From the NCBI GenBank assembly GCA_029891345.1, contig CM057000.1:129679338-129743337 (forward strand): 64,000 nt of DNA. The letters run 5' to 3'. Below are positions 23,047 through 33,936 of the stretch, in pieces. Made by a program: the position numbers and the translations under genes. Under the pieces are notes generated by a model that saw only the letters and a list, made by a program, of their open reading frames with translations, made no database searches and was not told the DNA's origin. Position 1 is the stretch's first letter; every line of letters starts with the position of its first letter. This stretch comes from Dryococelus australis. Lineage: Eukaryota > Arthropoda > Insecta > Phasmatodea > Phasmatidae.

Positions 23047-23754
23047 TACATAATTTTTCCTATGGTTTATGGTTTGTTTGAAAATAGCATTCTCTTAGCG
23101 GTGTTTTTTTTTTTGTTAGTCAACTATGTTGTTTCCACGTTTGTTCTCGGCATTCTGAAATAATGAAATTAGTAAGACGTAGCTTCAATTCAGTTAGTCG
23201 AGCATACGATACCTGAATATATGAAGTTATTAATCAATACTACGTAGCTGTAAGTCGGACAAATTTACGTTATGGATTCCGCACCTCTCGTTATATTTTA
23301 GTGTATTTCAGTCCTTTACAACCAGTGGTCCTGAGATAAGTTTCTCTATGAAGAGTGAGCTATTGATTGCAAGAACCTAGGCAAAATAATGTAATTTTCA
23401 CTGACAAGTTCAATCGAAATAAATATATAAAGATAGTTAACTTTAATTTTATTGCATTGCCCAAAAAGCCTCCGAGTACCCACAGACCGGAAAGGAAGAC
23501 ATAGACATGTATTTCACTACAGCCCGTTCACGGTTATTTGAGAACTTTTTAAATCTAAGTTTGAAAGATGTCGCGGCCCTTAACTGCATTTATTTGAACG
23601 GGCAAACTGGATGGCAAATTCTCGCTAAAGCTGACGATGACACACAGTGTGTAATTGTGCCAATCTGCGCGGAAAAAAATTATATTTTCAATTTCTCCAG
23701 ATATTCTACTTTGTTTAGTATTTCAATAGGTGAATGTCCACAGTACAAGAGGTA

Positions 23755-24208
23755 TTCGAGATTTCTCCACACTCTTTGAATCAAACCTCTGAAAAATCGC
23801 CCCATGTATGACGTGTATAGTTATTGCCTAAATATGCCACATATCACAGCCGTTTTATTTTTCGTTATTTTGAAGTTTTACCTGTATTTAATATATAAAT
23901 TATAATATGTAAGGAAGGTAATAGGGCTTAGCGTCTCGTCAACAGCGAGGTCATTAGAGACGGTAAAAAATTATAATATAATATGAACAAAAACAGACAG
24001 AAAACAAGTGTGTTGGTAGCGCCTAGTAAGAAAAAGTTCTCGTGCAAAATATCATTACAACTGAGTGCGCACGAATTCGGTGCGATGTCCTTTGGCGTAA
24101 TTTTATAGACTTAGTTAAGATTAGTTTCCTCGAGGCGGAGGAATATCCTGGAAGTAGAACTTGATCAGGGCTTCAGAGAAGTGTGACGTAATCGTGAATG
24201 GATTATAA
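23755..24208 (+). mobile_element. family C element
   Basis: The left end is degraded. The interior atcaaacctctgaaaaatcg, ggcggaggaatatcctggaa and right end gtaatcgtgaatggattata match the C consensus. Confidence 0.62.
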
Positions 24209-24399
24209 CAAATTTTTCTAGCCTACGTACACTCGCGGTGGGGGAGTAGTACACGACTGAACTTGTACGGGTCCGTCAAAGCCGCGACTCCTTATCATCA
24301 GTAGCATACAGATCGTGTGCCTCAGCCGTGTACACACACGGCGATACGTAGAGGTTTATGCAATGTGGAATACAATTGCTCGCAGCCCCACGGCAATGT

Positions 24400-24493
24400 T
24401 AATTTAACGTCAGGCGGAAGAATACATAACCTCCATACAAGTAGATCTTAAGCAGGGCTTTCATAAGTGCTCATTTTACCGTGAACAGCCTAG
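24400..24493 (-). mobile_element. family A element, terminal fragment
   Basis: It holds atacaagtagatcttaagca, ggctttcataagtgctc and the end accgtgaacagcctaga. The rest of the element is absent. Confidence 0.55.
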
Positions 24494-24990
24494 AGCAAAA
24501 CGTTTGAAAAATCCGTCTAGTATTTTTTTAAAATTGAAATTGAAGTTAGCAAAACAGCGCCGGGAGTCCGCAACTTTACGTACCTGCGTGCGCAGCAAGT
24601 TTGCATACCACGTAGGCAAACAGAACTGGTGCGCCATGCGAAGAGCGCCTGTACATAGGACACCACAAACTCGAAGTACGTGGGCGCCGCTAGTGGTTAC
24701 ACGGAAACGGCTGTAACAGCGATATAGTGTGTGCGAGTATTATCTTGGTGGCCCATATACAGGCGATCGCCAAATGACGCGCCAGTTCCGTTAGCCTTCA
24801 AGATATGCAACTTGTTGTACACGCGTGTACCAGAAGTTGCGGACTAGGCTTTATTGAATACAATACCCCATAGATACCATGGTTAGAATTTTGCTATAGT
24901 GTGCAGTGGTACAATTACTTTATTTCTAACTTGTTGTCAACTGACTTTATTCGGACCAATTAATTTCTTAGTAGTGATGAAAAAATATAT

Positions 24991-25423
24991 TGTAGTCTTT
25001 TCACGATTACTTCCAACTCTTCTGAAGTTCTGTTTAGGAATTACTTCCAGGATATTCCTCTACCTCATGCTGCAAACAAAGTTTAACCGAGTGTATAAAA
25101 TCACTCGAAAAGGACAACGTACCGCATTCATGCGTACTCCGTTTAATAACATTTTGCATGAGAACTATTTATAAATAGGCATTATCAACAGCCCTTATTT
25201 TCTCTCCGTTTTATTCATATTATTGGTAAATGAAGTATTGTAATTTACATATAACATACACGTAAAAGTTCAGGTTAACAAAAATAATATACTTCTATGT
25301 CAACAGAATTATAAAACGGTTGTGATACATGGCGTATTGTAAACAACCAACCACGTCATACATGCAGTAATTTTTCAGAAGGTTTGATTAAAAACTTGTA
25401 AAGATACGGCGAATAGACTATAG
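24991..25423 (-). mobile_element. family C element
   Basis: It starts tgtagtcttttcacgattac and ends ggcgaatagactatag, with the reverse C interior (gatattcctctacctcatgc, ttgtgatacatggcgtattg). Confidence 0.65.
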
Positions 25424-25496
25424 TTAATAAGTTTGTAGACGCTGTGATGCGTGGCTGCCTTCACCCGGGGCGCCAATCGGCCTACGAACTATAGTG

Positions 25497-25732
25497 TCGT
25501 CTGTTCACGGTAAAGTGAGCACTTTTGAGGCCCTAGTTACTGTTTACTATCAGCCATTTTTTATTCTTCCGCCACTTTTTAAAATAAATATTGCCATGTA
25601 AGTAATAAACACAGTGTATATATTTCACCGGACTCAAAAGTTAAGTCTAAGGCTACAGTAAAATATATTTATTTACTATTATTCCAAATGAGAGTGCTTC
25701 GAAAAATGCTCGCTATACCGTGAATAGCTTAT
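25497..25732 (+). mobile_element. family B element
   Basis: Left ctgttcacggtaaagtgagc, then acttttgaggccctagttac; the interior has gtaataaacacagtgtatat and aaatatatttatttac; right gctataccgtgaatagctta. About 236 bp. Confidence 0.68.
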
Positions 25733-25737
25733 GTAGT

Positions 25738-26085
25738 TCATTCCCTGTGTCTTCACACTTTTTAAATCATACCTTTGAAAAATCACCCCATGTAGGGCGT
25801 GTTTGGTTGTTTTCTAAATACGTCATGTATAACAAGAGTTTTATTCTTATGCCAGCATAAAATAATAATTTTTTTTTTTTTTTTTGACAATTCAAACCTT
25901 TAACTATATTTTGTCCATAAATTATCAAATTTCATTTATAATAAAAATGATTGGAAACAGGGGAAAACATATGTGTTGGTAACGTATAGTAAGAAATAGT
26001 TCTCATGGAAAGTATTATGAAAGTTATTGCCCACGAATGCGGTGCGCTGTCGCTTTGGTGTAATTCCATAGACTTGATTAACACA
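25738..26085 (+). mobile_element. family C element, 3' truncated
   Basis: The C consensus runs from ttcacactttttaaatcata to ttccatagacttgattaaca and then stops, so the right terminal repeat is missing. Confidence 0.6.
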
Positions 26086-26406
26086 TTGAGGTCTGCACTA
26101 GAAGTGAGTCACCTATATCCACTACTGCAAGAACACCGGTTCTGTTCATGTCTGTGTTAGAACTCGCCATCGTCCTATTGGTCCATACCACACCGGACAC
26201 AACCTTATAATTTACAGCGTTCATTATTAGCCGCTCATCAACCAATGGAGAGCCGAGCTGATATTGACCTAATAAAATGTCCTTCATCGCATAAAAGGAT
26301 TTCCAATCGATCATGTACATCTGAGTGCCCATAAAAATATATTCTATTGTTAGCAATATCATTTTTACTGCGCTATCGTGTTCTTGTGTGAACATATTAA
26401 ACACTA

Positions 26407-26818
26407 AAGGCTGTTCACGATAAAGTGAGCACTTTTGAAATCAACCTTAGAAGAAAGTCATTTGCTCCTACGTGCATTTCTTCTAACGGGCGCTCTGAGT
26501 GACATGTACCCAGTAAAGTTGGTAACGATGGGAGAAAAATAGTTCCATATCTTAACGCCGAATAAAAAGAGTTTGGTAACCATTTGTGACGACTTAAATT
26601 ATTTATTTCACTTTCTGTTTTTTTTTTTTATGTATGGGAATGTAAAAATTAGCAGATTTGTAAAATATATACTTTCATAATAATTTTTAAGTCTAACTTG
26701 ATCAACGCACGAGTAAAGTGATGAGGCCCGTGACGATGTTAATTTTACAAAAGGCGAGCATATAAGTAGATCTTAAACAGGGCTTTCAGAAGTGCTCATT
26801 TTACCGTGAACAGCCTAT
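26407..26818 (-). mobile_element. family A element
   Basis: AAGGCTGTTCACGATAAAGT at the left and ttttaccgtgaacagccta at the right, with a TA dinucleotide just outside each end. The interior is reverse A. Confidence 0.72.
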
Positions 26819-26921
26819 AGCAGAACAAAGACTGCGCGTCCATGCGAGTTTTATTCTGAACAACAAAGACATTCTTAAATTAGCTTTGACCGAGCTACAC
26901 TCGAGCATAGTCTACAAAGGG

Positions 26922-27013
26922 TTAAGCTTTGTTTGCATAAGGCGGAGGAATATCACTGAAAGTAGGACTTGATGAGGTTCAGAGAAGCCAGATGTGACCG
27001 CGGACGGACTACA
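26922..27013 (+). mobile_element. family C element, 3' fragment
   Basis: gcataaggcggaggaatatc and a degraded right end (gtgaccgcggacggactac) only. Confidence 0.5.
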
Positions 27014-27499
27014 AGCACTCAAGTGCACACATGGCAACCTTGTACTGCGTCGTTATCGGAAGAGTAGAGCACGCTTCACGAGAGCGGTGAAAGCGACGTC
27101 GCGGAGAAGAGTTTAATGCGCGCGCCCGTGAGTGGTTTTTTTTTTATTTGTAGTCTCGGGAGATGGGGTCGGCGGAGGCCGATACGGGCGGCAGCTGGCC
27201 TTGAACGTTTTGGAAAGCTGGCACCGGCCAGCCGGCCAGCCGGTGACCCAGTTGGCAGTCGTGAGTGACCGCGAAACGAGCCGCACACATACGCCAACGT
27301 CCTGGCCGACAGATAGTGTGTGCTCCCGTGGAGAGAGAGAGGGAGACGCCCTCGTCCTAGGACTGCGTCGTCGTACTACCCCAGCCAGCCTCTCGCTTTC
27401 TCCCGTCTTTCACATGCCCCTATGACGCACTGCACGCCCCAACCCCCATCCTCCCTCCAACATCAGTGCAACCGTACGCTACAAGTGAGATTAATTCGT
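27014..27499. other. GC-rich repeat-free patch in intron 1
   Basis: GC-rich sequence between element copies, with overlapping chance ORFs on both strands (below 110 codons). It could be regulatory, but no specific site can be defended. Confidence 0.3.
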
Positions 27500-27734
27500 T
27501 GTATAGCTAAAGTAAGCACTTTTGAGGCCCTAGTTTTTCCCCCCCCTTTCAGCCATATTTTCTTATCGTTTAACCCCCTTTTAAATAAATATTTCCACGT
27601 AAGTAATAAACACAGTGTATATTCCACAGCAATGGAGAGTTAACGTCTAAGGCTAAAATAAAATATATTTATTGACTATCATTCCACATGTGACGGCTTT
27701 TAAAAGGGGCCACTTTATCGTGAATGGCCTATAA
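27500..27734 (+). mobile_element. family B element
   Basis: It has tatagctaaagtaagcactt, ttgaggccctag, gtaataaacacagtgtatat and the right end ccactttatcgtgaatggcc with tata. Confidence 0.65.
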
Positions 27735-27859
27735 AAGGTAAAACAAGAGAAATGTTTATAAACGACATACACCTGTACACAGTCAGTGATATTTTATGTA
27801 ACTACAATGTGGCTTTTTTTTGGAGGGTAACTACATATTAATGCTACATATCGTATAAC

Positions 27860-28096
27860 TATAGGCTATTCGCGGTAAAGTGAACACTTTTGAAAGCTCT
27901 CTTATTTAGAATAATAATCAATAAACATATTTTAGCCTTTGGCGATAAATTCCGAGTGCGGTGGAATATATACACTGCGTTTATTACTTACACCGCAATA
28001 TTTATTTTAAAAATGTGGTTAAAGGATAAGAAATGGCTAAAAGGAGAAGCTAACTAGAGCCTCAAAAAGTGCTCACTTTAACGTGAACAGCCTACA
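27860..28096 (-). mobile_element. family B element
   Basis: TATAGGCTATTCGCGGTAAA at the left and ctttaacgtgaacagccta at the right. The reverse B interior has tccgagtgcggtggaatata and tttattacttacaccgca. Confidence 0.7.
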
Positions 28097-28446
28097 TCAA
28101 CTTCTGCCTCATCACTGCCAGGCCACCACTACGTTGCTTGAGTTGCACTATAAACGAGAGTATTACTGTAAATATTGAAGTTCCTTCAGAAAGTGATTTC
28201 TTACAATGTACACGTATGATAAGAGAATTCGTGACCTTGAAATATCTCACAATCTTTCTTTATTGCGTTATCATACTACAGGCGTGTAAGTGTAAACACG
28301 CACACACTTTACGCAGAGTTAGTATTAATCACGACAGTTACAACTGCAGCGAGCTCATAAGGCAACGGGCGGAGGTAAGTTTGTTCAGCGCAGTGTTAAT
28401 ACACTTTTTCACTGAGGGAAGGGTTACTTGTTTGTATAGGACCATA

Positions 28447-29345
28447 TACAGAATGCTCGGAAATTTCCCTTACAAACTCCTAGGACTTGTAGAGGGGACT
28501 GAGTAGACTATCTTCTGAATAGGAACCCATGTCCGGAAACGTACCGTTTCCGTGCTACAACCATTTCAGATCCACTTCCGCTGAGGGAAAGAGCAATGTC
28601 TCGGATGTTCCTGTGTTGGTATGCAACCGGGTAGGCAGTACAGTACTTAAGACAAACACCTGATGGCATGTGATGTCTACCCTGCCTCGAGCTCTATTCA
28701 CGCACCTTTGTGTCTCAGATTTACATGGTTGAGTACACGTTTGCGGAATACACAGACGTGATCCTTGTGTATGGCACAGCTGAAGGTAATGGAAGAGCAG
28801 CTCGCCGGCTGTATCAAGAGCGTTATCCACAACGTGCGATATCATCGCATACCCTTATTGCTACAGTAACGCAACTGCGCCGAGAACAAGGTACCTTCAC
28901 CGCCGACAGGAACGACTGTGGTGCTCCAAAGAGACGCCGCACTCCCTAATTGGAAGAGGCTGTACTGCATCACTTCGAACAGAGTGCAGTCCCGAATCAA
29001 ACTTAATGCCCGTTCCTAGGTCCTCACGCAACCAATCAGGGAATGACTACGCCCACACACACAACTTCGTCTCTGCGTGTCTGTGTGTTTCAGACAAGAT
29101 ACTTGGACGTCGGGAACAGCCGCGTTGTGTCGTGCACTGTGTGCGTCCAACATCAGACAGTACATCCACGTCAACTGGTAGCGTGATCTCTGGTGCACCG
29201 CTCGACACTGGCTGCCACGTTCACTTCGACCTCAGTTGAGCTGAGGAGGAAGCTGTGTTGGTATGTCGTGTCTGTGTTCTCTCTGCCTCGCAGGCGAACC
29301 CACCAGTCGGCTCGAACTTCAAGACATCGAGAAATAGCGGCTCGA
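28447..29345 (+). pseudogene. DUF4817-type transposon, 5' end and N-terminal transposase ORF
   Basis: It begins tacagaatgctcggaaattt, the usual end of this element group. A 79-codon intact stretch follows (28710-28949) with YTFAEYTDVILVYGTAEGNG, AARRLYQERYPQR and CGAPKRRRTP. This is the DUF4817 helix-turn-helix domain that precedes the DDE domain in these insect transposases. A stop follows, then only scattered matches, so the catalytic region is missing or unrecognisable. It lies in intron 1, antisense to the gene. Confidence 0.75.
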
Positions 29346-29347
29346 TT

Positions 29348-29773
29348 ATAGTCTATTCGCGGTTTCTTCAAACTTTTTGGTCAAACCTGCAAAGAAACAC
29401 GTCATGTATGACGCATATGGTGGTTTCCTAAAATACGCCATGTATCACAAGCGTTTCATACTTGTGTTTACATAAAACTACCGCATGTTTGGTTAAATTG
29501 AAATTTCATTCATATTTTATATATTTATTATAATATTTCCGTTACAATTAATATAAATAATGACAGAGAGAAAATAGGTGTTCTGGTAATGCGTGGTAAG
29601 AAATAGTTCTTATACAAAATATAAGTAAACTGAGTGCGCACGAATGCGGTGCGTTGGCCTTGTGTAATTTTCTACACTCGGCCAAGCTTTGTTTGCGTGA
29701 GGCGGATGAATATCCTGGAAGTATAACTTCAGCAGGGCTGCAGAGAAGTTGGAAGTAGTCGTGAATGAACTAT
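29348..29773 (+). mobile_element. family C element with both ends and TA flanks
   Basis: TAGTCTATTCGCGGTTTCTT at the left and agtcgtgaatgaacta at the right, each flanked by TA. The complete C interior is present. This is a good reference copy, about 425 bp. Confidence 0.72.
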
Positions 29774-30029
29774 ACACCTAACACATGGCAGTAAGGGGAA
29801 GCGGGCTGAAGTGTCAACCGCATGAAGACAAGATTCTTTTACAGTTGAATTACGAACCTCTCATACTCTTCTTTATCTTTGGCCGTCGTACCCATGCTAA
29901 ATCTGCATGTTAAACGCTGCAAGAGTTCTGTCCTTTCCTTCCTGGCATGGAGAACTCACCCAGCATGTCTATCGTCATGGGTTTCCTCCGGTGGACTCGC
30001 CGGTTTACCACGACCCTTCCACCGGTTTA

Positions 30030-30398
30030 TAGGCTGTTCACGGTAAAATGAGCACTTTTGAAAAACCCTGCTTAAGATCTACTTGTACACACGTTGTGTA
30101 TTCCTCCGTCTTATGTAAAATGAACATTGATATGGGCCTCATCACTTTATTCATGCGTCGGTTAAATGAAACAGTGAAATTATTAAGAAAGTAAACACTT
30201 TACAAATCGGCTCATTTTTACACTTCGATGCATTATAAAAGCAGAAACTGAAATAATTAATTTTAAGTTGTCACAAATGGTTATATGACACTTTACTGGG
30301 CGAGTGACACTTAATGCACCCATTAAAATGCATGCATGCAGGGGCAGTGACTTTTCTGTGGTTCATTTCTAAAGTGCTCACTTTATCGTGAACAGCAC
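30030..30398 (+). mobile_element. family A element
   Basis: TATAGGCTGTTCACGGTAAA start and gctcactttatcgtgaacag end. Complete interior with aagatctacttgtacacacg and catcactttattcatgcgtc. Confidence 0.75.
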
Positions 30399-30601
30399 TT
30401 CAGTGATAGTTTAATCGTAGGAGGGTGGTGCAGGGGGGGGGGAGGGGTCACGAATGCTGGCTTGGCACCCCCAAACCTTGCGTGGCCCATTGAAGCATGT
30501 TCCTCCTACACACAATTTTATTTGCAAAGCGTATAAGCCTGGAGCTTGGCTCTCACCTAGGACCTACTATTCCCCTCCTAACTCATGTAGTTAGCTTACT
30601 A

Positions 30602-31026
30602 TAGGCTGTTCACGGATAATTGAACACTTTTGAAATCAACATTTGAAAAATGGCACTGCCCCTATCTGCATACATAGCAACGGCCATATTGTCTGGCATG
30701 CGCCCAATAAAGCTGGTAACGATGGACGGAAAGTAATTTCTTTTCTTAAAGATGAATTAAACGTGTTATGCAAACATTTCTGTATACAGAAATAATTAAT
30801 TTTGCTTTTTGTTTTGCAATGTATATATGTGTAAGAATAAGCAAATTTTTTTGACTATTGACTTTTATACTAAGTTTACAGCTCTTCACTAGACCGGCGC
30901 ATGAATAAAGTGATCAATCCCACGGTAAACTTAATTTCACGTATGGTGGAAGAATACACAACTTTGCGTACAAGTAGATCTTAAGCAAGACTTTTAAAAG
31001 TACTCAGTTTACCGTGAACAACGTAT
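30602..31026 (-). mobile_element. family A element
   Basis: TAGGCTGTTCACGGATAATT start and agtttaccgtgaacaacgta end, with TA on both sides. The reverse A interior is complete. Confidence 0.7.
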
Positions 31027-31129
31027 AACATAAGGCGCGCCTCTCCAGGGCCGCCATTTAAATAAGACGTACTCTGTGACGAGTTCAAAATAATATCCCA
31101 ACCCAACACGACCCCTCAAAATAACCTAG

Positions 31130-31168
31130 GGTAGTGGGCGGTAGTGGGCGGGTAGTGGGCGGGTAGTG

Positions 31169-31203
<35 letters not shown>
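31130..31203. repeat. short GC minisatellite joined to a (TA)n tract
   Basis: Four imperfect gtagtgggcgg units (31,130-31,170) run into about 16 TA units (31,171-31,203). Confidence 0.9.
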
Positions 31204-31204
<1 letters not shown>

Positions 31205-31205
<1 letters not shown>

Positions 31206-31535
31206 CTATATATGTAAACTTAACTTTGCCACGGACCTACACACTTCATGTGTATGTCAAATGAAACTGTGTAACTGTTACAAAAAAGAAATATTTTACG
31301 AATTTATTAACTGTCACACTTACATGCATTAGAAAACAGAAAGCAAACCAAATAATTTTAATATTCTCAATTGTTTGCTTAACACTCTTAATTCTGTATG
31401 AAGACACGAAGCTACATTTCCTCCGCCGTTGCCAAATTTACTGGACGCACGCGATTCAGTATGCCCTTTGAAATATACGCAGATATTAACAGTGGCCTTT
31501 ATCCAGAGGATGTTTTAAAAAATGCTTGAATGAAC
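31205..31535 (+). mobile_element. family A element, 5' end replaced by microsatellite
   Basis: The A interior starts abruptly at aaacttaactttgccacgga after the TA tract. It continues through catgcattagaaaacagaaa to a degraded right end near 31,535. Confidence 0.55.
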
Positions 31536-31847
31536 AGCTGATATCTTCGGTACGGATTCATTTCCCGTGTTCGGGTTGGTGCAACTGTCCGACGCGTGAC
31601 CTAGAGGCCACGCCTCACTTCCGGCTGCGGGCGCAAGTGGGCCGCCGCCGGGGGAAGTGGCACGAAGCCCCGGCATTCACGGCACGTCCCTGGGCGAGCC
31701 CCTGTCTCCACTTCCCCCGCCGCCCTGCAGCCCAGACGCACATCTCTCCCGCCATGTCGGGCGGAGGCTTTGCTTTCTACCACAACCAGCCTCCTCAACC
31801 CCCTTACCAACTACATTTCCCGAAACATCTGCAGAGAAACATTCAGC

Positions 31848-31979
31848 TAAAGGCTGCTAGTGGCCACTTTTGAAATAGCAATAGTAATTGCGCATAAGGC
31901 GGAAGAATACACAATGTGCATACAAGTAGATCTTAAGCACGGCTTTCAAACGTGGTCATTTTACCGTGAAAAGCCTATA
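31848..31979 (-). mobile_element. internally deleted family A element
   Basis: Only 132 bp: taaaggctgctagtggccac and atagcaatagtaattgcg join directly to the right arm (tacaagtagatcttaagcac, accgtgaaaagcctata). Confidence 0.62.
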
Positions 31980-33716
31980 ACAAGTAAGACTCTAAAGTGC
32001 ATGTTCTTCTTAACGAATCGGCAACAAGCGTAAGACGATAGACATTAATTTATCACATATATTATACATATCAGAAGTTGTTTCGGTATTTTGTCATTAT
32101 ATACGATTCTACGCTGTGGTTTCCGGAGTATAGATCTTCTATGCTATTTAATATGTCGAAAATGAAAGGCGTAAAAGACCTTTAACGGTTGGGCTCTTTT
32201 CAAATTAACCATTTAATTTCTCCGACCTCATTTTTATCAACCCTGGTAAGTACCACACATTCTGTACCTGTTTAACTCTGCCAGTTCCAAATTCGTTTAC
32301 GATCTCGTGTGTTGAAATAGTTCAGTATTTTATATTTATTTATTTGCGCTGTGAGTCACTTGTGTCGATCGTTCTTCTCGCACCAGTCAGTACACAACGC
32401 ACTGTTTTTGTTTATGTTATCGTTAACAATTCTAAGACGAGAGATGAATAAACTTGAACAAATCAAATTTCCCACGGGGAAGACGCTCGAAACGCTGGCC
32501 ACTGGTTCCTTGTTATGTATGGTGCCAAACATAATAAACATCGTTCATATGCCACGTGTCCTCGACCATGAACGCGGGCATTAAACGGGTTAAGTAAATA
32601 AGCACCTGTGACATCGATTTCCCGCACAGCATTTCTGTTCCGGGGCCGGCCTAAGAGCATGTCTACAGGCGCCGAGCGACGTCTGTAAATGACTCCATAA
32701 TGTTAAAAACGAATTCTATCCGATACACAACTTCGTGCAAGTAATAGAAAACGGCACCGCAACATTAGGTTTCTCGATTTTCTTGAAAAGAAACATCCTT
32801 TCAGGTAACTGACATATGAATTTTCTTTTACCTAGTGCCGTTACTGTTCAAATTAATTTTTTTTCTTGAGGTTGAGAAGTTCTGTAAAGACGCTTTCGTG
32901 GTGTGTTACTGCTTTGTTAATTTTTAGTTCGTCGTGTGTTGTGACCTACCTAAGTCTTTGATACAGCAGTTACTAACGCAAAGTCTTCTTTTTTCCTTTG
33001 CTAACTACATTGATATATATATATATATATATATATATAGCAATTTTTTGCGCACTCCCTTCGGCAGCGAACACGCATGTTGCTCCTTGTAACCGCCTAC
33101 TGACTCCAAGACGGAAGATAGACAAGCCCTCATTTCAGAATTATTGTTAATTTAGCAATATTTTCACCCCTTACATATTTTCCTCGAAGGGCATTACTGT
33201 TAGCATTTGACTAACGCGGCCAAAATTATACCACTTGTATTCAAATGCTTTGAAAAGTTGAGTGAAGAAACAACCGGATTCCATTTTGCCAAGAAACAAA
33301 AGTGCGCTATTTATTTCGGTGGTATCGTTTCTAGGCTTCCGATAGCATTATTTCATGTTTACGCGGCTTTGTTTGGTAATTTTTTCTATCATAGGAGTCA
33401 ACATACTCGTACACCACTTAAAACTTTATTATTTTGTAATCCCGTTTGACGTATGAAAATGTTTGAAATTTAATTAATATTTGCTCATATGTTATTTTTT
33501 GTCATTGCTTTTTAATATTATGTTACCACTTGACTTTTAACACATTACTTATTTAATTTGGAGTTTATAGCTTTAAGGTGATGTGCAAACGTGGCAAAAT
33601 TTGGGAGGAAGTCGACCAACGAGCTCCATTTCCTCGTTACCACAGTAATTGTAATTTTTGTCAGGGAAACGCTAATTTTTGACATTATTTTTTAACGCGA
33701 AACATCTGAAACTACT
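31980..33716. other. intron 1 stretch, mostly unassigned
   Basis: AT-rich intronic DNA with one (AT)14 microsatellite at 33012-33039. No element ends or exons were recognised. Confidence 0.35.
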
Positions 33717-33936
33717 ATACAGACTATTCGCGGTAAAGTGAGCAACTTTTGAAAGCCGTCACATTTTGAATAATAATTAATAAATACATTTTATTTCAGC
33801 CCCAGACGTTAACTTCCGAGTGCGATAGAATATACACACTGTGTTCACTACTTACATGGCCGTATTTATTTAAAAGAGGTTGTTAAAGGATAATGAATAG
33901 CCGAAAGTGCTCACTTTACCGTGAGCAGGCTATACG
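33717..33936 (-). mobile_element. family B element with TA flanks
   Basis: TACAGACTATTCGCGGTAAA at the left and accgtgagcaggctata at the right, with a shortened reverse B interior (acttccgagtgcgatagaat). Confidence 0.68.

Noticed and set aside
31560..31860. GC-rich block considered as an alternative first exon or CpG promoter
   Set aside because: No TATA/initiator/donor combination could be defended, and the block lies between two broken family A copies.
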